Below are positions 14,322-22,056 of a stretch of DNA of 28,445 bases, piece after piece. The position numbers and the translations under genes were made by a program. The notes under the pieces are model-generated. The model saw only the letters and a program-made list of their open reading frames with translations. It was not told the origin of the DNA and ran no database searches. Numbering within the stretch: the first letter of the stretch is position 1; each line of letters starts with the position of its first letter. This DNA comes from a virus, in IMG/VR virus record IMGVR_UViG_3300046009_013647, positions 1 through 28,445 of that record; one strand, 5' to 3'.

Positions 14322-15077
14322 TTAAATTAATAAAGCAGCATCCTTAACTATATCTACTACACTTTTACCGGCTTTAACTCCATCAGCTAATGTTGTAAGA
14401 ACTGGACCTACTCCTACTAAGTGTTTGATGTGGGAAGCAACTCCATATCCAGCAACACTAAGCATGGCAGCAGCATATATAATGTTGGCTAATTTTTCTC
14501 TATATTTTTCGTCTTGTAGTTTAGTTTTTTTACCAAACATTTCGGCAGTCCAAGCTACAAATTGAAGCATTTTTCTAATAGGGTATGTGTAAGCTTCGTG
14601 CAAACTATGACCAGCGTGTTTAGCCATATTACCTATTTTAGCACCAAACTTTTCGTCTCTCTGTTTTTTAGCCTGCTCTAATCGAGATCTTTCTTCTTCT
14701 TCTTTAGGAGAATTTTTTTTATCTAAGTTTTCGATATATTTCTCCATATCTTCGATATACTTATCTAGTTTAGCTAATTCAGCTTGTTCTTCATCAGAAA
14801 GGCCAAACATTTGTTTTGCTTTATTAGCTATAGATCCTACTAAATTAAGTGCAGGTGGAATTAAACCTGCAATTGTAATAGCTAAGGTAACAGCTGATTC
14901 ATCAACTTTAGCTTTTTCTTCTTCAGTAGGTTCTTGATCGGGAACATCATCAACAGAAACATTTAGAGCGGCAGCTGCTGCTTTTTCTATTTCGTCATCA
15001 CTTATAGCTTCAAAAATTAAATCCTCGTTTAAAAGAGGGTTATTAGCTAAATATTTTCTTAAATCAAAATTATCCAT
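14322..15077 (-). CDS. Tagged membrane-segment protein (second NFDLRKYL leader)
   Basis: A 251-aa protein beginning MDNFDLRKYLANNPLLNE. I start it at 15077, 4 bases past the upstream stop; the frame extends to 15218 but only by overlapping the 174-aa gene. Junctions LLNE/D (E18) and IFE/A (E23) fit the protease rule. Hydrophobic segments lie at about 63-82 (VTLAITIAGLIPPALNLVG) and 197-215 (ANIIYAAAMLSVAGYGVA), flanking a charged coiled coil (about 95-145). A third moderately hydrophobic stretch follows (HLVGVGPVLTTLA). As in the 270-aa protein with the same leader, the combination of head-type leader and membrane segments is odd. I recognise no family. Delivery into the host envelope is a possibility, not shown. 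Confidence 0.72.
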   Translation of the reverse strand: MDNFDLRKYLANNPLLNEDLIFEAISDDEIEKAAAAALNVSVDDVPDQEPTEEEKAKVDESAVTLAITIAGLIPPALNLVGSIANKAKQMFGLSDEEQAELAKLDKYIEDMEKYIENLDKKNSPKEEEERSRLEQAKKQRDEKFGAKIGNMAKHAGHSLHEAYTYPIRKMLQFVAWTAEMFGKKTKLQDEKYREKLANIIYAAAMLSVAGYGVASHIKHLVGVGPVLTTLADGVKAGKSVVDIVKDAALLI

Positions 15078-15081
15078 AATA

Positions 15082-15606
15082 TTATCCTTGCATTTGCCCT
15101 TTACAAACTTTAACAGCACGACCTGAGAGATAAGCGGATGATTTTTCTCCAGCTGCTTGTCTCTTTTTGATATATGCTTTACCTTTTGGGCAAAGTTCCT
15201 CGTATACCATATTTTCACCTAAACGGATAGTCTCGTCAATATCATCTACGTTAGCAATCTTCATTAAGATTCTGTCTAATACCGCTGGTGTAAGGCCTGG
15301 TGTTTTACCTCCTGGAAATTCGGGGTCGTCTTTTAAATATTGTGAATAGCCTGTTTCTTCTTCGATTGGTTCGCCTACAATATCAGTGTAATCTTCCATT
15401 GAAAGAAGACCTCTTAACTTAACTGCCTCGATAGCGCGTTCTGTTACCTTGTGTAGATCAATATCTTGTTCGGCGTCCTCTCTTGCGTATTCTAACATGC
15501 GAAGAAATAGGGGCACATCCATTGCGATAATGTCTGTTGGGTCTTCTTGTGATTGCTCTGGGAGTGGTTTAGAGAAGAATTCTTGTACTTTTTTTAGGTC
15601 TTTCAT
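15082..15606 (-). CDS. Phage protein with basic Cys-pair C-terminal module, 174 aa
   Basis: The N-terminal two thirds are acidic and helical, with DVPLFLRMLEYAREDAEQDI (residues 30-49) and LTPAVLDRILMKIANVDDID (105-124), both strings I associate with marine phage proteins of unknown function. The last 40 residues form a basic module bounded by Cys139 and Cys168: ELCPKGKAYIKKRQAAGEKS then SAYLSGRAVKVCKGQ. This CxKGK...SAYxxGxAVxVCKG pattern also looks like a mobile phage module. No L-x-E/A leader is seen at the N-terminus. The gene overlaps the 161-aa gene (ATGA) and precedes the membrane-segment gene by 4 bp. Confidence 0.72.
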   Translation of the reverse strand: MKDLKKVQEFFSKPLPEQSQEDPTDIIAMDVPLFLRMLEYAREDAEQDIDLHKVTERAIEAVKLRGLLSMEDYTDIVGEPIEEETGYSQYLKDDPEFPGGKTPGLTPAVLDRILMKIANVDDIDETIRLGENMVYEELCPKGKAYIKKRQAAGEKSSAYLSGRAVKVCKGQMQG

Positions 15607-16088
15607 TTTTTGTTAAATCTAATTCTTGGCCAGAAATCTCTTTCTCCAGGTTCATAATCATAATCAAAGTTAGATCGTTTTTTATCTACTATATAACCTT
15701 TAGATTCGATCCAATTAATCATTCTTTCAGCTGTGTCGTCTCCAATAATATCTTTTGTACGTATAGTGATACTATCTTCATCACTACTAGCTCGGACTTT
15801 AAATTCTTCACTGAATTCTTCGCCTAAACTTTTTTCAGCTTCATTTAAAGATTCTTTCATACCTAATTCGGCGTGAAGTATATCCATAAAAGGATTAAAA
15901 TTTTGAGAACCGTATTCGTCCTTTAAAATTTTAGCTACTGCTAAAGCAAAATCCTTATATGATAGATTTTCATCTACGGTTTCAATTGCCTTGCTAATTA
16001 CTGTAGCAGTTTTATCAGAGATATTTTCTAGAAGACCTGCTTCTGAAAGATATTGTTGCTTAAACCATTTAGTAGTATTGAATCCCAT
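15603..16088 (-). CDS. Tagged helical protein, 161 aa
   Basis: The leader MGFNTTKWFKQQYLSE/A (E16) is amphipathic and ends in an L-x-E/A junction, the best match to a capsid-targeting sequence in this stretch. The body is acidic and helical up to about residue 85 (including ESLNE/A as a second possible site), then a C-terminal beta-like part (FKVRASSDEDSITIRTKDI ... ERDFWPRIRFNKK). No known domain is recognised. A promoter-type element lies 13 bases before the start. It overlaps the following 174-aa gene by 4 bases. Packaging into the head is inferred from the leader. Confidence 0.72.
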   Translation of the reverse strand: MGFNTTKWFKQQYLSEAGLLENISDKTATVISKAIETVDENLSYKDFALAVAKILKDEYGSQNFNPFMDILHAELGMKESLNEAEKSLGEEFSEEFKVRASSDEDSITIRTKDIIGDDTAERMINWIESKGYIVDKKRSNFDYDYEPGERDFWPRIRFNKK

Positions 16089-16101
16089 AATGTATTTCTT
16101 T

Positions 16102-16109
16102 ATAAATAT
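16102..16109 (-). promoter_or_regulatory. ATATTTAT element before 161-aa tagged gene
   Basis: The minus strand reads TAATATTTATAAAG, ending 13 bases before the ATG at 16088, the shortest spacing of the seven copies. It touches the stop of the upstream zinc-ribbon gene. Confidence 0.4.
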
Positions 16110-16690
16110 TAGTCTTTCTTTAGACTTTGCAGATATTTAATAGTTTCTTCTTTTGATTCAAGAAGTTTATTTTTTACTGAACCTGTCCATTTTTCAACAT
16201 CACCTGCTTCGGTAATATAGGACTGAATATCACTATGTTCTATTTCTTCGTTAATCCAAATTTGGAATTCTTGGATGATACCTTCAATATCGGAATTATG
16301 TATCATTTTTTCATATTCTTCCCAAAGTCCCTGTTTTCGAATTTCATATTCAAAATCAATTTGACAGTTAAAGCAGCGCTTATACATGCTATACCACTTT
16401 TTATCCAAGTGGGGTTTCATCGGTTTTTTACACGAGGGGCAAAAAATCGGGAAATTAACTGCTTTACGGGCAGCATCAAGTTTCGTAACATTTTGTTTAA
16501 TGCCCTCCTTAATAGTCCATGTCTTATCTCCTTCAACCCATATATCTCCTTCGCTATGCGGACCTTCTTGCCCTTTTGTAAAACCGACTGATACTTGGGA
16601 TTTATCTGCATGTTTGCCTTTTACTAAATTTCTTAACCTTTGAACGTCTTTTTCTGCAAATTGTTTTTTTAGAACATTATCTTTACTCAT
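16109..16690 (-). CDS. Zinc-ribbon protein, conserved marine phage type, 193 aa
   Basis: The N-terminal part (MSKDNVLKKQFAEKDVQRLR ... SVGFTKGQ) leads into GDIWVEGDKTWTIKEG (48-63), then a four-Cys zinc ribbon, CPSC (84-87) and CFNC (106-109), with an intervening HLDKKWYSMYKR. The C-terminal third is helical, with SYITE/AGDVEKW (E161 before Ala) as a possible protease site far from the N-terminus. I recognise the overall pattern from T4-like phages of marine bacteria but no function has been assigned to my knowledge. The ribbon suggests nucleic-acid or protein binding. The start overlaps the stop of the 813-aa gene (ATGA). Confidence 0.78.
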   Translation of the reverse strand: MSKDNVLKKQFAEKDVQRLRNLVKGKHADKSQVSVGFTKGQEGPHSEGDIWVEGDKTWTIKEGIKQNVTKLDAARKAVNFPIFCPSCKKPMKPHLDKKWYSMYKRCFNCQIDFEYEIRKQGLWEEYEKMIHNSDIEGIIQEFQIWINEEIEHSDIQSYITEAGDVEKWTGSVKNKLLESKEETIKYLQSLKKD

Positions 16691-19128
16691 AAACCTAGTT
16701 CTTGTAACTGTTTGATTGTGTTAGCTGCTGAAGTGTGTAATATGCCTATACCACCGTTAGCATTCCATTTATCGATAGTATCTTTTCTATCGTCAATTAA
16801 AATTTTGTTTGGTCCCGCAAAATCCGCTTTTCTACCAGCAGAGCGGAAATATATTTTACGCATATTAGGTAAACGTTGAACCCACTCGGTTTTACCTTGC
16901 ATTGATTCATTGTTTTCTACTTTGTAACGCTCCTCAAATGGGATGTCGAAATTAACAGAAGGAGCGGTTAAAACATATGGGTTATATCCTTTGATATAGT
17001 CCCAAAGTTGTTTTCCGTCGGGCATCCAATCTAGGTTAGCCCAATATGAACGTTCGGGAATGTCTTTTTCTTTTAGACTGTTTCTAAATAAACTCCAAAA
17101 TTCGTTTTTACCTTGTGAATCGGCGTGTTGGGTGCTTACACCTGTTAGTTCTTTATACCCCTCATCGAAGTCTACTAACACACCATCCATGTCACAAAAT
17201 ATCACATATTTCTTCTCTCCCATTTCCTTATCCATTTTTTCAACACCCGTATCATGAAGGTACGAGGTCTCTTTTACATAGTCACTGGTAAAGGAGGGTA
17301 AACCTAGAGGTTTTAATCTTTTAGCCCATAAATCAAGAATTTCTTTTCTTTCTTTTTGATTAACAGGTTGCTTGTCTAAATAATCATCTATAACTGCTAA
17401 GAATGGTCTTCTAGATTTTTTGGCTTTAAGGTACATTCCCTGAAGCATAGCATCCACTTCTTTTTCTAGTTTAAAGTAAGCTGATTTAGGAAGTAGATCG
17501 GCATCAATCATTCTTCTTAAAAGTGTATCATCATCCATTAACTTTCCAGGTCTTACTAATCTAGGATCTTTTTGAGCTCTAGGATCATCTATTGTAACTA
17601 CTCCCTTTACGTTAGCTCCTTCTTGAGTTAAGTGTTCTAGCTCGTGCCTAATAACGTCTTTTAAATCAAATGATACTGTCTGCCAGTCTATATCTTTGGG
17701 AATATCAAAGCGAACTGAAAGAAGTGGTTGGATTTCTTCATCATTCTCATCATATCCAGCGTTTGCCCCTCCATCTACTTTATAGGTATCTTCTGTGTAG
17801 ACTGCTTGAATTGCAAAATCAAATTCGAAATCATCAGAGACAATATCTGGATCTTCATCAGCTGGTCCTACTACAAATAACTCGTCTACTACTTTTTTAC
17901 CAACATCGTAGCCGTCTTTGATTAACTCAAATGCTAAACGAGAAAGCTCGTTGGTGAATTTATCGTAGCGACCTTCTGTTAGCTGTTCTTCTTCTAACCC
18001 TTGAGCTAGTTCGCGAGCGTATTGGTTTAGACCAAATGGATCTTTTACTTTACCGCTTGGATTATTTTGTTTTTTGTAGTCATCCATGTTTTTATTGGAT
18101 GTTTTTTGACCATCTTCCTGTAAACTATCTGTCCAGTTACGGAACGTCATAGTACCCTTTAGATTAGCTTCAGCTTCAATATCGTTTAGATGATCGTCCT
18201 CTTGAGTATTTGTAGTTGTAATATCTCCTAATCTACCCTCTAGATTTTGAATGTGGTGAATTATCTCATGCGCGTAAGAACGCACAATATCTTTGGGATG
18301 ACGCCCGTAAGTGTATAGGGTGATAGACTTATTGATCGGATCATAGTACGCGGTTTTACCCAAGAATTCTTCGGCATTATTTACGTCATCACCTACTAGC
18401 TCAATGCTAGGAGCTGGATCGATATTGTATCCTTTCCCACGCATGTAATTGGTTAACTCGGCTATTTTTTCGAGTATGTCAATAGATGGAATAGTGTTTT
18501 CTTTTAGTGGTTTGTATCCTGAACCGTATGGGGCTGCTTTGCCTGGTGTTTCTTTTAAAACGTTGGGCTCCAAAATATTGTAGATATCCTCTTTCTCGTT
18601 AGCTGGAATCTCAGTAGGCAAATAAGTGAAGAATTTCTCTTTATCTCCTTTTTGAAGTGCTTTACGAGCGTTTGTTCCGCTCATATCACCAGCTGGAGTT
18701 TTGATTACTCGAACCTCAACGTTTGGGTATTTTTCTTCTACCCCTTTAGTGCGCGATTTGATATCTTGTAGATCGTCTTCTCTACCTTCACGATAACCCA
18801 AAACAAAGTATATTTTCTCGTCTGGGTGGTTTTTAGCGTAACGTAAGATATCTCCGATTGGGGTTGTGGATGGTTCTATTTGAACTTTAGATGGGAGCAA
18901 TTCCTTGTAAATATCCCATACTTGCATAGATTGTTCTTGTTCGATTCCATCTCTAACACCTCCACCAACATAGATTAGAAATTTGTCTATGTCTTTGAAA
19001 TCTTTTAAAGCGGTTTTAACTAAGTCAAAGTGACCTTTGGTAGGTGGTTTAAAACCACCCCCATAGATTGCTGTAACGGATTTTCCGTCTATTAGCTCGT
19101 TAACTAAAAACTTTGTAAGTTGGTCCAT
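16687..19128 (-). CDS. Four-domain protein: nucleotidyltransferase, two zincin-like domains, HAD phosphatase
   Basis: An 813-aa multidomain protein. (1) Residues 17-160 are a cytidylyltransferase-like nucleotidyltransferase: GGGFKPPTKGHFDL (23-36, with the GH of HxGH-type sites) and MSGTNARKAL (149-158) for the downstream S/T-x-x-R motif. (2) About 215-330: AHEIIHH, an HExxH metallopeptidase motif at 287-291. (3) About 384-600: a second HExxH, RHELEH (495-499), in a segment beginning EGRYDKFTNELSRLAFELI. (4) About 638-813: HAD-type phosphatase like 5'(3')-deoxynucleotidases, with FCDMDGVLVDFD (D646, D648), T721, K746 and ILIDD (D779/D780). QLTE/G (E385) between domains 2 and 3 fits the prohead-protease rule, so it may be a polyprotein. 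Leader MDQLTKFLVNE is amphipathic but an imperfect match. It overlaps the zinc-ribbon gene by ATGA. Confidence 0.85.
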   Translation of the reverse strand: MDQLTKFLVNELIDGKSVTAIYGGGFKPPTKGHFDLVKTALKDFKDIDKFLIYVGGGVRDGIEQEQSMQVWDIYKELLPSKVQIEPSTTPIGDILRYAKNHPDEKIYFVLGYREGREDDLQDIKSRTKGVEEKYPNVEVRVIKTPAGDMSGTNARKALQKGDKEKFFTYLPTEIPANEKEDIYNILEPNVLKETPGKAAPYGSGYKPLKENTIPSIDILEKIAELTNYMRGKGYNIDPAPSIELVGDDVNNAEEFLGKTAYYDPINKSITLYTYGRHPKDIVRSYAHEIIHHIQNLEGRLGDITTTNTQEDDHLNDIEAEANLKGTMTFRNWTDSLQEDGQKTSNKNMDDYKKQNNPSGKVKDPFGLNQYARELAQGLEEEQLTEGRYDKFTNELSRLAFELIKDGYDVGKKVVDELFVVGPADEDPDIVSDDFEFDFAIQAVYTEDTYKVDGGANAGYDENDEEIQPLLSVRFDIPKDIDWQTVSFDLKDVIRHELEHLTQEGANVKGVVTIDDPRAQKDPRLVRPGKLMDDDTLLRRMIDADLLPKSAYFKLEKEVDAMLQGMYLKAKKSRRPFLAVIDDYLDKQPVNQKERKEILDLWAKRLKPLGLPSFTSDYVKETSYLHDTGVEKMDKEMGEKKYVIFCDMDGVLVDFDEGYKELTGVSTQHADSQGKNEFWSLFRNSLKEKDIPERSYWANLDWMPDGKQLWDYIKGYNPYVLTAPSVNFDIPFEERYKVENNESMQGKTEWVQRLPNMRKIYFRSAGRKADFAGPNKILIDDRKDTIDKWNANGGIGILHTSAANTIKQLQELGL

Positions 19129-19491
19129 TTACTTAAGCTTCATGATAAGCTCTTTGGCCTTGCTTTTCTTTTCTTCAATTTCTTTTTTAGCTGTTCTGTA
19201 CTCGTCCATTTCACGCTTAAGAGCTTCTTTCTGCATTTCGTACTCTTTCATAGCTAATTTAGCTGCCTTACGAGCTGCTGATTTATTATTAGAAGTGTAA
19301 GCACCCGCAATCTCGTTCATATCAATTTGATCATAGATTGAAGCAGGACGAACCATATCGTCCATAGACATACCTCTTTTAGGTTTCATTACAAGAATGA
19401 TCTCGCCGATCTCGTTATATGGCTCTACCATTTCCATTGTTTCTGCTTCAAGGGCTTCCTTGATAAGGGATTTTAATACTGATTTTTTCAT
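19129..19491 (-). CDS. Tagged coiled-coil protein, 120 aa
   Basis: The leader MKKSVLKSLIKE/ALEAE (I10-K11-E12 before Ala13) is amphipathic and fits the protease rule; it resembles MKKSELKEMIKTAFLSE of the protein at 13298. The middle contains IGEIILVMKPKRGMSMDDMV. From about residue 65 on the protein is a Lys/Glu-rich coiled coil (AARKAAKLAMKEYEMQKEAL to the end). No catalytic motif is seen. It overlaps the kinase gene by ATGA and abuts the 813-aa gene directly (stop next to start). An internal or scaffold-like head protein is the likeliest reading. Confidence 0.72.
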   Translation of the reverse strand: MKKSVLKSLIKEALEAETMEMVEPYNEIGEIILVMKPKRGMSMDDMVRPASIYDQIDMNEIAGAYTSNNKSAARKAAKLAMKEYEMQKEALKREMDEYRTAKKEIEEKKSKAKELIMKLK

Positions 19492-20291
19492 GAGTTAAGG
19501 AATTGTTTTATTTTAGATTGTGCTTCTGGGATAGAAACGGTTTGTTGTAAAATGTCTTGAACGTTTTTCTCGTCGCGTAATGATATAATTTCTTGTTCAA
19601 GTTTTTCTTTTTCAGCTCTAGATCTAGCCTGTTCTTTTTCTGTTTTTGGTTTAGTATCTTGAGGGGTAAATGGTTCGAGGTAGCGCTTTACGATTTTATC
19701 TAAGCTTGCTTTACCGAATGGATCCTTATCTTTTGTAGTAGCTACAAAGTTTTGACCGAATAAGTTAAGGTACGGGATAAAGTTTTTAGTTACGTTAGCC
19801 CACGTTTGCATTACAATACCAGGCATTAAACTTCTATCCTCACCAGCAGAACGCTCGAATCGATCTTCGTTTTTCTTAAGTGATTTCTCAAGTGAAGAAT
19901 ATACAAACACCATCATTACATCGTACCCAGCTGCCTCTAAAGTATTTTTTAGCGATTCTGTTTTCTTGTATGATGCTGCTGTACCATCGATTACGATGTT
20001 TTCTCTAGAGCCAATCTCTTGTGCTAAAGCCTCTTGATAGTCTTTTTGGGCAGCTTGCATAGCACGAGCAGCTCCACTTCTACCTTCAGCATCTGCCATT
20101 TTTAAGTCAAGTGAAATACCTGCGTCGCGAAGGTTTTTGATAAAGAAATCGTCAATGTTCATTACTTTTAAACCAAGGTCTCTAATAACATCGTCTATAA
20201 CAGAGGATTTACCAGCGCCAGGGGCACCAGCTAAAATAATAGCTTTAGGGGCACCTTGTGCCTCTCTAAGTAATCTCACTAATGAAATCAT
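19488..20291 (-). CDS. Tagged P-loop kinase, zeta-toxin-like
   Basis: A 267-aa protein. Its first ten residues, MISLVRLLRE, are followed by Ala11, the same length and junction as T4 internal-protein leaders. Immediately after comes Walker A GAPGAGKSS (22-30), then MNIDDFF (44-50), a DGTAAS segment near 97-102 and a C-terminal charged coiled coil. The layout fits small P-loop kinases of the zeta-toxin/AAA_33 group, which phosphorylate nucleotide sugars or other small substrates. If the leader is cut, an active kinase would be carried in the head and could act in the newly infected cell; that is inference. It has a promoter-type element 16 bases upstream and overlaps the next gene by ATGA. Substrate is not determinable. 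Confidence 0.82.
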   Translation of the reverse strand: MISLVRLLREAQGAPKAIILAGAPGAGKSSVIDDVIRDLGLKVMNIDDFFIKNLRDAGISLDLKMADAEGRSGAARAMQAAQKDYQEALAQEIGSRENIVIDGTAASYKKTESLKNTLEAAGYDVMMVFVYSSLEKSLKKNEDRFERSAGEDRSLMPGIVMQTWANVTKNFIPYLNLFGQNFVATTKDKDPFGKASLDKIVKRYLEPFTPQDTKPKTEKEQARSRAEKEKLEQEIISLRDEKNVQDILQQTVSIPEAQSKIKQFLNS

Positions 20292-20307
20292 ATACGCGCG
20301 TTTACGT

Positions 20308-20315
20308 ATAAATAT
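20308..20315 (-). promoter_or_regulatory. ATATTTAT element before kinase gene
   Basis: The minus strand reads GATATTTATACG, ending 16 bases before the ATG at 20291, in the 23-bp gap after the nuclease gene. The downstream bases GCGCG are unusually GC-rich for a leader here. Confidence 0.4.
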
Positions 20316-21088
20316 CAGAGCTCTCTCTTAACTGTAGTTCTGAATTCAGTAAAGATAGGGCTGTGATTTGGGTTTTCTAGATCGAATAATTTCTTAACAG
20401 TCTTGAATATATCCATGTTTTCCTCTAGAGTACGAGGCGATTCATAGATTTCCCATCCCTTACCTTGTATAGATCCGGTTTTTGGACCACGCTTAGATGA
20501 TTTAAGCCACAAAATAGCTGTGCGGTCAACGTGCTTACCGTAGCATTCCTCGTAACACGTAGCGTAGGCGGCTGTTTGTAAATCGTACGTGGTTTGTAAA
20601 TTATTAGAGGTTTTAAAGTCGATAATCCATAACTCGTCCTCAATCTCGCAAACCAAGTCACAGGTGCCCGCAATCTCATATACATCAGAGAACAAATGAA
20701 CTTCGGTCTCAATCAATTTAGGTTTGTATGTTTCCCAAAAGTCTACAAAACGAAGAAACATCTGCCATACATCTGGATTGTGTTGTGGGTTACCCCACTC
20801 GTTTAGGAAATGGAGCTCTTTACCGTTCAAATAATCTTCGATTAGCTCGTGGGTAGCTGTACCTTCTTCACCTGCTTTTTTAACAATATATTCTGAAGAA
20901 TATCCTACTTTCTTTAACCAATCCTCAAAGAACTTTCCTTTAGGGTAAGCCGACAACACATAAGTGATAGAGGGATAGTATTTCCCATTACGTCTATAAT
21001 AACGTGAGTCTGGCATTGTAATCTGTTTAGCATCTTCAGAGATCTCTAGGATTCTGTTATAAGATTGCTTGATGTTTCTTTTACTCAT
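20315..21088 (-). CDS. PD-(D/E)xK exonuclease (RecB/Cas4-like)
   Basis: A 257-aa nuclease. The N-terminal YYPSITYVLSAYPKGKFFEDW (split here near 38-57) and GTATHELIEDYL (76-87, with H80) match the N-terminal motifs of phage PDDEXK_1-type exonucleases. The catalytic core is GTCDLVCEIEDELWIIDFKT (141-160) with D144 and D157-F-K159, followed by LQTAAYATCYEE (170-181), the Q-x-x-x-Y motif of RecB-like enzymes. Similar proteins are common in T4-like marine phages and are presumed to act in recombination or in recycling host DNA. It is coupled to the primase gene by an ATGA overlap, which supports a DNA-metabolism role. It carries no head-type leader. Confidence 0.88.
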   Translation of the reverse strand: MSKRNIKQSYNRILEISEDAKQITMPDSRYYRRNGKYYPSITYVLSAYPKGKFFEDWLKKVGYSSEYIVKKAGEEGTATHELIEDYLNGKELHFLNEWGNPQHNPDVWQMFLRFVDFWETYKPKLIETEVHLFSDVYEIAGTCDLVCEIEDELWIIDFKTSNNLQTTYDLQTAAYATCYEECYGKHVDRTAILWLKSSKRGPKTGSIQGKGWEIYESPRTLEENMDIFKTVKKLFDLENPNHSPIFTEFRTTVKREL

Positions 21089-22017
21089 ATAAGTTCTATT
21101 TTCTTAGCCATCAAATCATAAGTGGTTAATGGATAAGTGTTTTGGATAAGGTTTGTAAAATTTTCAAAACCCATTTCGCTTGGATCTTTTTCATCCAAAT
21201 CTACGAGGTAAACCTCTTTACCCTCGTTTAATAATAGTTCAGCAAATCGCAAAGCATCCTTCATTGCATCTTTATCCAGAGCAATGTAAATTTGTTTTAC
21301 GGTTGACGTTACAATTCTTTTCATCAAATTCTCTTGCAAGTGTTTTCCAAGCAAGGGAATAGCGTTGCGTTTGATTGCTAAAGCATCAAATGGTCCCTCA
21401 CACAATACGAGTGGAGAGGACCAGTTTACAAATAGCTCAAACGGTATAATATTTTTATTTATTGGTGGATTCTTGTATTTGACTGGGGAATTCGAGTCAA
21501 AGTTACGAGCCACGAAATAGTTTAGTTTAGCTTCGCTGCTATACGAGGGTATAACGATCATTTTGTTATATACACCACCCTCACAATAACCAATATTGTA
21601 TTTAAGTATATCGTGTTTAGAAATACCGCGCTTCTTTAAATAGTTTAAAGCATGTCTTCCTATAATATCGTTTTTGGTAAGCTCTGATAGTGGTTTAAAT
21701 TCTTTAGGTAGTTCTACCTTGCTAGAATTTTCACTAGAGGTGATTTGTCTTGTAGACCCTACTAATGAGCGTAGCTCGTTTATTTTATCTAACGGAGCAT
21801 CTATCTTTTTGAATAAACTAAGTAGTTTAGAGCCTCTAGCATCGCAAACCCAACAGTGCCAACTCTGAAAGTGAGTAGCATTCTCATCAAAACTGATTTC
21901 GAGTTTGGGTTTGTGGTGGTTACATAGGGGACAAATATGTGCTTGATTACCTCGAGCAGTGGGTTTACCGTGTCCTATAACAGAGTTAACTAAGTTGACT
22001 ACTAGTTGATTTACCAT
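21085..22017 (-). CDS. DNA primase, T4 gp61/DnaG-type
   Basis: A 310-aa primase that makes RNA primers for lagging-strand synthesis, normally with a replicative helicase. It has an N-terminal zinc-binding domain, CPLC (29-32) and CWVC (55-58), and a TOPRIM catalytic domain: LVLCEGPFDALA (203-214, E207), IYIALDKD (243-250, D248 and D250) and DEKDPSEMG (275-283). Length is close to T4 gp61 (about 340). No helicase gene is in the window. A hairpin with a T-run ends only about 19 bases before the ATG, so synthesis may be limited at the transcriptional or translational level. It is followed by the PD-(D/E)xK nuclease with a 4-base overlap. Confidence 0.93.
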   Translation of the reverse strand: MVNQLVVNLVNSVIGHGKPTARGNQAHICPLCNHHKPKLEISFDENATHFQSWHCWVCDARGSKLLSLFKKIDAPLDKINELRSLVGSTRQITSSENSSKVELPKEFKPLSELTKNDIIGRHALNYLKKRGISKHDILKYNIGYCEGGVYNKMIVIPSYSSEAKLNYFVARNFDSNSPVKYKNPPINKNIIPFELFVNWSSPLVLCEGPFDALAIKRNAIPLLGKHLQENLMKRIVTSTVKQIYIALDKDAMKDALRFAELLLNEGKEVYLVDLDEKDPSEMGFENFTNLIQNTYPLTTYDLMAKKIELI

Positions 22018-22028
22018 GCGAACAAGGT

Positions 22029-22056
22029 AAAAAAGAAAGCTTGGATAACCAAGCTT
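22029..22056 (-). terminator. Intrinsic terminator or attenuator just before primase
   Basis: On the minus strand, AAGCTTGG (22056-22049), loop TTAT, CCAAGCTT (22044-22037) form a perfect 8-bp stem followed by TCTTTTTT. It ends the transcript carrying the 87-aa tagged gene. The primase ATG follows after about 12 more bases, too close for an ordinary promoter between them, so read-through or an attenuator is implied. Confidence 0.65.

Noticed and set aside
15078-15218. N-terminal extension of the membrane-segment protein to 15218
   Set aside because: It overlaps the basic Cys module of the 174-aa gene; the start at 15077 gives the NFDLRKYL leader shared with another protein.
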